NCBI GenBank assembly: GCA_964036275.1
Contig: OZ038435.1
Location: forward strand, 24,647,581-24,711,580
DNA length: 64,000 bases
Source: Litoditis marina
Lineage: Eukaryota > Nematoda > Chromadorea > Rhabditida > Rhabditidae
Reading direction: 5' to 3'
The number at the start of each line of letters is the position of its first letter. The stretch's first letter is position 1. The notes beneath the pieces were generated by a model, which did not search any database, was not told the origin of the DNA, and saw only the letters and a program-made list of their open reading frames with translations. Below are positions 56,701 through 64,000 of the stretch, one piece after another. The translations under genes were made by a program, and so were the position numbers.

Positions 56701-59700
56701 AGCTGGTAGCTAGTCAGGTTGGTGTTGAAGAAGAATCCAAATTTGCAAAATAAACTATATAAAGTTACAAAACGAAAACATATGGAAAATCGTTAAAATT
56801 TATGCCACCATTCGCACGTTTTGATAACTATGCTACTTATCAGTTTTAGTCCATTACGAACTTGAGTTCAACAGTATGTATCACTATTAAAAATATTGTA
56901 GTATACAGTTCTTCGAAGGTATTCATACTGATCAAACTCTACAGGCTGCCGACGATGCCCATACCTATGTGGTTCTGGATCAAATGAAGGAGAGTTCGGC
57001 CAAAACCACAGGATTCAAATACGAGAATGGCGTTCTTTGCGCTACTTTCCCGGAAATGGTTTGTTGTTACTTGGGTGAAGAGTGAAAACGGAGTATTTCA
57101 CAACTAAAAACGGTAACATGGGTGTAATCTGAAGAAAACTGTGGATTTGCGAGCCCGCATTTTTATAAATAGTTCCGCAACTTTATAATACAAATCAGGT
57201 CGAACCAAACATTGGACGAGCGTGAGAGCTCGATCGATACACACACTTTTCATGCTTGTTGCTCAACTTGTGAAGTTTGACCTACACCTGTCGCTTTGCA
57301 GGGAGTGACGTTGAACTCGATGGTAGATCGCCGGCAACTAGCCACCCGCTATGCCATTCAGGTGGAGGTTGCGATAAACGTCGACAACAAACTGGTCATC
57401 AATCACGTGAGTTCATAGAAATATACTAGAAGTAAAATGAATAGTCACGAAGCGTTAGCATTCTGATGAGGAGTTGTGCACTTTGTCATAGCACATTTTC
57501 AAGTTCTTCTGTGTTTAACATGTTTCACGTGACTGCACAATTGACTAACAGTATATACTCCGTTTCAAACAGGCGTGGGCTCCTACAGTACGTGAATCAC
57601 TTACAGTCAACTATCTGTAATGAGAAAGTCTTCAAAAACTTTGAGATTTTCAATATTATCAATTTTTTTCTGAGTGTTGCTATATCTATGGCTTTTTTGC
57701 GAGTTTTGTGATAAACGAACAGTTTCTGACATATTTCTAAATAAGAGAAGATGAACTTATACGAAACTATAAGTATTGATTGAATTGCAGACCCTCCTCT
57801 CGCATCCCTTCCTAATTGCAATTACGAATGATCAGACGGAGCCTCTTCTACACTCTATCTACTGGAACAGACTGACCGATGCAGATACTGTAAGATTATT
57901 GACAATGAGTTTTTTGGAAAACAGAACTATTAAATTAGTAATTATTGATATATGTTAATACCGGACTTGAATCTGTCAGAGGGACCATTTCACTACAGTA
58001 TAGTTGTTCTGATTCCAAAAAACTGACGAATACAAGTCAACTCATAAAAACTTGGGGATACATCGTTGTTTTTTTTGTGACTAGCAGTGACTTGACTAAA
58101 CGGACTGAAAATAATCCAGACAAAAGTACAACCTAAACCCAATTCAATCTATCAATATTGCGTGAACTTCACGTGAATTTTTAGGAGTATCTGGACACCC
58201 CGCTGGAAGTCCCGTTGAGATGGATTGTGCTCCGTAGTTCTATCGTGAACTTCGTCAAGGCCCAAATAGTGCAAGCTCGCTCATTGGAACCGCACGAACT
58301 GTTCCACGTGCAATGTATGATACTTCTCCCACGGTAAGATATAGCTTTCGCTCTCTCTTATAGTTTTACCTGTTTGATTCCGCTGATTTTCGGTCAAAGT
58401 TCGTAAGTTGATGCGCGTATCAAGTTGGAGCTACCACCTCCCTCTAAATATATTTAGTATATAGGAAGTGAAATAAGTTTGGTTTTACAGAAATACATGC
58501 AGTGGAGTTATTTGGTCGGCTGAACTTGTCACTTTGTTTGGAGTAGCACGAAGCATAAATAGTATGAAACTCCATGAATAAACTAGCTGTTGGACGTCGT
58601 TTCGTTTTCTAAACATAACTGTACACAGTTTCTGTTTACTTCTCTCTACCGGAGGGAATGTCATCTCTAAACTCATATCTCTGTTGCAGAATCACATTGT
58701 GTCAGTCTTTGATAGAGTTGTCCGAGTTGGAAATGAGTCTGTATGGTAACATAAAATGTGCCTCGACCACCAGCCGAGCACAAGATCTCAGAGATCGTCT
58801 CCTCACCGAAGAAATACTACCACAGACCCTGATAGAGAGGAAGGAGTTCATGGTGGTACGGTTCACCAAATATTATTTTATCTTGTTGTGAACCAGCTTG
58901 TTTTGGAGACAACGTTGTTTGTTAAGTTAGAAACATGCACATTAGAAATGTTTACGTGTTAGATAGGTGTCTAAAACAATCAAAACGCGCATGCTGATTC
59001 GAATGACAAAGTTATACAGAAACGTATGGAGCTTCGTATTTTTACCAAAGATCGACACTGAAAACAAGACCAGATCAGGTGAAAAAAATGCCGCAAAAAT
59101 TGACTGAACATTTATTGATGGCTGGTTCCGATAATCTTTTAAACATTGCTCAAGTTTCCATGTCCATTTCTAGGACAAATGTGTGTCTATCCTGGACATG
59201 AGCACCGAACTGTCTCATTCCGTCTGGATATGGCTGTTCCGAGTGGCCGAAATGGTACAGGACGTGGGACATCGGTACGAACCTAATAGTGCTAGTATCC
59301 CTGGGCCCGTAAACTAGAAGTAAATGGAATAGTCACGTGAAGTCAGCATTCTGATGAGGCATCGTGCACTTTGTCACTACACGTTTCTGAGTTCTGCTGT
59401 GTTTAACATATTACACGTGACTGTTCAACTGACTAACAATATATGTATAAATATCAAGACTCCACCATGGCGGTCTGCACCTCGAAACATTGGCAGAATA
59501 TGACAGAAACACACAAAGTTTGACTATTCTCAATGTTTCGCCACGTGACTGTTTGGCTAACCGCCATTAAGAAGTTATAGCCAACACTGTCAAGTTATGT
59601 CTTGTAGTCTTCAGAATAAGTTGATTATCAATCATCTTGATTGCTTTCTATCAGTTTTATTCTATTACAGGTTATGTCCGAGTCCGGCTCTGGTGGACAA

Positions 59701-62303
59701 AAAGTCATCGAAAACGAAGAAGCAGATGGCAGCCTCGGAAGAGTATCAGACCATGCTCAGTCTATTCAACAAAGGGTGGGTATAGTCCTCTTCATTGCTA
59801 CGTGGACTCTTACCATGTGCCGCGAAACTTCATGATGATCGCTCAGTGGAGCATTTTTTGGTGTTTCTCAGCATAGTAACGGTTCAGCAGTACATAACTG
59901 ATCTTATACTGTTGGTGAAACACATAGTCATTTAGACACGTGTAAAATCGTGAACAGAAACGCAATGATGAAGGGCACGAAATCCATTGTTTTTCCTCAT
60001 TTCACTTGAAATTTCAATAAACGTTCAGATTCATCACGCTCTCTAGCGTGCACACGGTGAGGAACGTGTATAGGGATTCAGTAGACGCCGCCACGGCCCT
60101 CATGGTCAGGTTCTGTGACGAAAACAGCGGATATCTGTCCCTCTCGTATGGATTCGAAAACAGGTATTAGAAATTGAATGAAAATCCGAAGAAGAGTTTT
60201 GGAAGGGAAATCGGTATTCAAGAACACGTGGACAGTTCTATCTCAACCTGCGTCTCTCAAAACACACTCTATAACTACACTCTTACAAACCGCCGGTATG
60301 GTGGGTGCCAAATTTATGAATTTCTGTCTCTCGCCGGAATCGAACCTGCGGGCAAAAGATTTGTAACAAGGCACTAACCCATTGGCTATCAGAAAACAAT
60401 TCCGGCAAGCTTTGGAGAAGGAGACATGGGTGCGTACACAGCGGAAAGTGAGATATACAGTACCCTACCGCCTTTCCGTTGGCGACGACTATATACGAGT
60501 ATCGCCATAATAGTTGGTGAAGCGAGAAACGTGCAGGGGGATCCAGATTATATGTTATTCCAATATACCTACTCAAACATTAGGAAGTCACGTTCACTAC
60601 GATATTGTAGGCCCACAGACTACAGTGTCATACAATTACAGTATCCCATAGTTACATTATCTCAGGTATACAGTACCTCATAGTTACAGTACCCCATAGT
60701 TGCAGTAGCGGTGACCTCCCCCGTCTCGGGTCGATATCTGGAGACCATGTGAAGGACTTTAAACAGGGTCTGCCGGAAGTATTGATTGACGAGCAGTTCC
60801 CCTCCAAATTCGAGCGAATCGTCCGACTGAGCACGGAAGAACATCGAACCGACAAACTCAGCGTATCTCTGCCGAAGTACGTCTATCGTCAATAACTATC
60901 AACTACAAAGGCAAATGTGGATTATGTATTAGAACAGGCTGTGAAATGAGACGCGCATTTTTTCTGAACGAATCAGAGTGAGAAAAAAACGGCAGAAAAT
61001 GGTCGTTAAGTGTTTTATCTATCAGCATGAGATTCTCTCGCTGTAACAAGGTGGGTGACAACAAATAATACAACTAATTGTAGTTGGAATTGTTGTATTT
61101 GTAATCTAGAATAATATTCATTAGTTCACAACGTGACCAATTGTCTACAGTTAGCTGGTACAGGGTACACCCATATTGTCGGATTGCAGGAAACACAGCG
61201 TATTCCACAGCTACCGTACCACCCGTCTGCAGAACGATAGTATCCACGTGCTGGACTGTGACACCGTGCGTGTGAATCCTTTGACGGGGGAGAGGATGGA
61301 GAGACTGACTCCGCCCCCTCAGTCGTCCGCGGCCATTTTACAGGGACTACTCAACATGCCGCAGTTGGGACAAGGTGGGTTAGAAGCAGGGAAGTGGAAC
61401 TATCATACTGTAGAAGTATACGTAGGATTAGACACTATTATCAGGGAGGGAGGGGATATTCTCAACATCAGCGGGAGGAAAGGAGGGGGGGGGAACAATA
61501 ACTGTATAAAGGCCATATTAGATTGAGCGGAAACGTATTCTTTGCTGAACCACAAGTTTGACAATGAGGGGGCAGAAGTATTAATAAGTTTATCAATATT
61601 TTATTTGACAATCGCACTTTTCAAACCAAATCAATAAAGTCGAATTTATAAAACTTCCTGTACGATGTCACGTGGATATACCTAACTGTTCAGCTTCCGC
61701 GGTATCGCCGGTACCTGTTCTGCCATCCAATCTGCTGGCGATGTTCCAACAACATTTGGCACGACTCCAAACCACGCCCACAATTCCAGAAGGCTTTGAT
61801 ATAGGAATGTTCCTGAGGAACAGAGCCGCCTGCGAGGACAACTCGTGAGTGCTTTACAGTTGTATTTTCAGCCCCCGAACAAAATAGCGCGTTTTCGGTT
61901 TTCGCCATGGAATTCGGTGGCGTGTCGCCGGCGGCACCCCGGCGACCCCTCCCTCCTGCTGTGTTTGTAGTGTGACACTTGGTCTTGGATCCCTGTGCAT
62001 TACAATCGGAATACGAGAGTTGTGATGTGTGTGATGGAAATCACAAACATAGCACAGCTGTGTTCATCCCCTTACTATAACATTATGAAGTTGTCATCAT
62101 AAAATTCAAATGTGTATTATAGGAGTGTCGATAGGAGTCAGTAATGTATGAAGGTCTACATTCCGTCTGAACTGTTTTAGATGACTTTGTTCATAACACC
62201 AGATTGTTTCAGGGCCGACGATGGTTCGGAAGAAAACTCCTCCGACGAAGTAGCGCCGACCTCCTCAATCGACACCACACTACAATCTTTCATCAATCAA
62301 TAA
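53742..62303 (+). CDS. STAT: STAT-family transcription factor
   Basis: Signal-responsive DNA-binding protein that dimerises through SH2-phosphotyrosine contacts. Eighteen exons: 53742-53822, 54556-54698, 54937-55042, 55415-55549, 56185-56283, 56606-56717, 56945-57058, 57302-57406, 57791-57889, 58185-58333, 58690-58855, 59174-59274, 59671-59775, 60029-60163, 60706-60876, 61190-61374, 61694-61844 and 62213-62303; about 750 residues. All junctions are in phase except exon 3 to 4, which is off by two bases. The STAT DNA-binding region is seen in GFKYENGVLCATFPEM and HPFLIAITNDQ, with IYWNRL. The SH2 domain starts NKGFITLSSVH and has the phosphotyrosine-binding Arg in ALMVRFCDENSGYLSLSY. A tyrosine in VFHSYRTTRL is a candidate phosphosite. 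The conventional STAT N-domain is absent, as in some nematode STATs. An acceptor ends 10 nt before the ATG. Confidence 0.85.
53913..54032. mobile_element. GC-rich perfect hairpin MITE in STAT intron 1
   Basis: Ends GAGGCCGTATGCATGAAA and its exact reverse complement. Inner arms GCCGGGTTGGGATGCTAT and ATAGCATCCCAACCCGG pair around a ~20 bp loop. It is strikingly GC-rich against its AT-rich flanks. Confidence 0.9.
54698..54895 (+). repeat. GA-rich low-complexity tract in STAT intron 2
   Basis: About 200 bp of purine-rich GAGA/GGGAGA sequence. Open frames across it on both strands reflect composition only. Confidence 0.85.
57424..57555 (+). repeat. ~130 bp dispersed repeat in STAT intron 8 (copy 1)
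   Basis: Shares CTAGAAGTAAA, GCATTCTGATGAGG, TGCACTTTGTCA and GACTAACARTATAT with 59313-59446 in the same order and orientation. A partial relative is near 59540-59565. Confidence 0.75.
59313..59446 (+). repeat. ~130 bp dispersed repeat in STAT intron 12 (copy 2)
   Basis: See 57424-57555. The two introns of the same gene carry the same element in the same orientation. Confidence 0.75.
60323..60392 (-). other. tRNA-like sequence in STAT intron 14
   Basis: The reverse strand has an A-box-like GATAGCCAATGGGTTAGTGC and a B box GGTTCGATTCC about 40 nt later. Stem pairing is incomplete. Probably the tRNA-derived head of a SINE, related in layout to 50314-50378. Confidence 0.5.
60630..60705 (+). 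repeat. Short array of ACAGTAYCYCATAGTT units at the acceptor of STAT exon 15
   Basis: Four diverged copies; the last one supplies the CCATAGTTGCAG that forms the 3' splice site of the exon at 60706. It contains several competing CAG triplets. Confidence 0.7.
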
Positions 62304-62352
62304 CTGATTGAGACCACACTACAAACTAAAATCATTCATCAATCAATAACCG
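62271..62352 (+). repeat. ~41 bp tandem duplication across the STAT stop codon
   Basis: GACACCACACTACAATC...ATCAATCAATAAC is followed directly by GAGACCACACTACAAAC...ATCAATCAATAAC. The first copy encodes the C-terminal residues and TAA, and the second lies in the 3' UTR and repeats the TAA. Confidence 0.85.
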
Positions 62353-62586
62353 AGACAAGAGGAGTGACCTCAATCTGCCATGAACTCCCTCACCCCTTTT
62401 AGGATATTTCATTCTACTCACGACTCGCTAGAACCAGTAAACGAATACAAACTTCGTGGAATACTAATACGTTGAGTTTTGTTACCGTATTGCCACCGAG
62501 ATTGTTCGGTTCCAGTCTATCTAGTGGTCTTCAACAGCATTTGCTCAATAGTTTTGTAATAACTGATCCTTTGTTCTCTTTTCCTT

Positions 62587-62710
62587 TTAAAGAAGGACGA
62601 TTATGTGGTCCAATCGCAACGGTTCAGTCCTTTAAACTGCAATACATTTTTCAATTGCAGTTTAAGGGACCTTTGATACGGGATCGGTCCACCTAATCGT
62701 CCTTCTTTAA
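62587..62710 (+). mobile_element. TTAA-flanked palindromic MITE, copy 8
   Basis: 124 bp from TTAA to TTAA, closest in sequence to copy 1. Lies 284 bp downstream of the STAT stop. Confidence 0.9.
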
Positions 62711-64000
62711 GTGAAAACTCACCTAATGTTCACACAGGTGAATCAAGTTGACCATCGCCAACAATTGATAACAGCTCACAAAAAGTTTAACTCATTGTAT
62801 AGACTTCTGTTTTACTCATGATACTAATTCTCTTCTTCATAATTCTGTATCTTTTCATAGGATTTTCCCCTTCCGCACGTCTTTTCGTTGTTCCAAAGAT
62901 ACAGTTGCCAAAGTTTAATTGTAGTCACTTCATGTATCCTTCCGTGTTTTTCATTCTTTCCAGCTATTCCCAGATGCAGCACAAATTTGGTCGAAAACCT
63001 TTCCGCGGACTTATTTCGATCAATACGCATTTCACCAACCCAAGTTTGGTTGCATCTGGATGACGTGTAAAAAGGTTCATCGCTTTTGCAGTTGAACAAG
63101 TTCACTTTTTCTTTGTTGACATGTTTTTGCCAGTAAGCATAGTTCTTCGAAAACTGTAAGTTTGCCACTATAACTGTAGGAGTTCACATAGGAATGCCAA
63201 GAACTATATATCTCCAACCAGAATTCACTTATCCTGTTCCACATTTGGTTACTTGTTATCTTCATCAATGTTTCTGCACATTCCGTACTTTGTGTGTTTT
63301 GAGCCAGACATAGTGCCATATAGAGAAACATGTCGCGAGCAGTGTTATCTGTCTACTACTTTCTTACGACACGTCACTTCCCCCTCTAACTACCCCTGTT
63401 AACTAAAGTGTCTGGTCTCGTTCACTGATATCATCTAATTGCACTATCACATGATGGGGGACCTTCACACAGATGCATACCGCGTAACCCAAACCTTTCA
63501 TATTGATTATAAATAGATCATATAAGTTCAATACACAAAACATTATTATAACTAAGTATGTAAATGTCAAGTTGCAGCGCATAACAACAAAACTTCACCC
63601 GCACGATATTTAGCTAATGCCCACTACCTCCCAGATAGGTCTTTCTGTATCGTATATAACCAGTTTGCACCAATTGTTTGTTGTAATTTTGATAAAAAGT
63701 TTAAATCATAAGTTGATCTTCATTTGTTCTTTGAAATAACACAGTCACAAATATACCCGAGTCAGAATTGAGACAATTTTGATGAGCACAGTTACCCATT
63801 AATTTAGAATGACTAACACAACCATAATCGAGCGACAAGTAGCGAGAGAAAATATACGCATAATGATTGAAATATAATATTCTATACTCTATAATACCCT
63901 AATATCTCAAATGATCATCTGAAAGGAGTTAGCAGCTATCATTAACAATCAAACTCTGCAATATACAAAAACTGAGCGGTTCTGCGAGAAAGATGCGCAG
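62711..64000. other. Right-edge intergenic sequence
   Basis: No gene, RNA or clear repeat recognised. A minus-strand open frame at 62824-63168 (114 codons) lacks a recognisable domain. Confidence 0.35.

Overview
The window is eukaryotic, intron-rich, mostly AT-rich DNA, most likely from a nematode. The clearest clue is the ribosomal protein uL14/RPL23 gene at 1408-3084. Its predicted 140-residue product looks almost like the Caenorhabditis form as I remember it. Several start codons also sit within 1-25 nt of a strong 3' splice site, as expected for spliced-leader trans-splicing or very short 5' UTR exons. No bacterial, plasmid, CRISPR or viral feature was recognised. All gene models were built by hand from GT-AG (one GC-AG) junctions and reading-frame phase, with no transcript evidence.

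Layout. (1) 1-3.1 kb: the last exon of an unidentified single-pass membrane protein, then RPL23. (2) 3.7-22.2 kb: a repeat-dominated block. It holds a 5.9 kb element with ~200 bp terminal inverted repeats, then a ~10 kb structure with ~1.3-1.45 kb inverted arms carrying ~130 bp tandem units that each contain the CRE-like palindrome TGACGTCA, then a foldback hairpin and a further arm copy broken by two nested insertions. (3) 23.3-49 kb: a dense run of plus-strand genes: LSM12, EEF1AKMT1 (eEF1A lysine methyltransferase), Roquin/RC3H, a TFPT/INO80F-like gene and the pseudokinase STRAD. Gaps between them are ~580-720 bp, and only 35 bp between the TFPT-like stop and the STRAD start. (4) 49-53.7 kb: gene-poor, with retroposon-like fragments and a tRNA-like sequence. 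(5) 53.7-62.3 kb: an 18-exon STAT-family transcription factor. (6) 62.3-64 kb: one MITE and no recognised gene.

The identified genes do not form one metabolic pathway. Several are regulators: Roquin (mRNA decay and ubiquitin ligase), STRAD (LKB1 scaffold), STAT (transcription factor), a possible INO80 subunit, LSM12 (RNA-linked) and EEF1AKMT1 (translation factor modification). All six are on one strand and closely spaced, which would fit operon-like transcription, but that is inference.

At least eight copies of a ~124 bp palindromic MITE with TTAA ends are scattered from 17 to 63 kb, mostly inside introns. Other hairpin elements, microsatellites and duplicated intron segments account for much of the remaining non-coding DNA.
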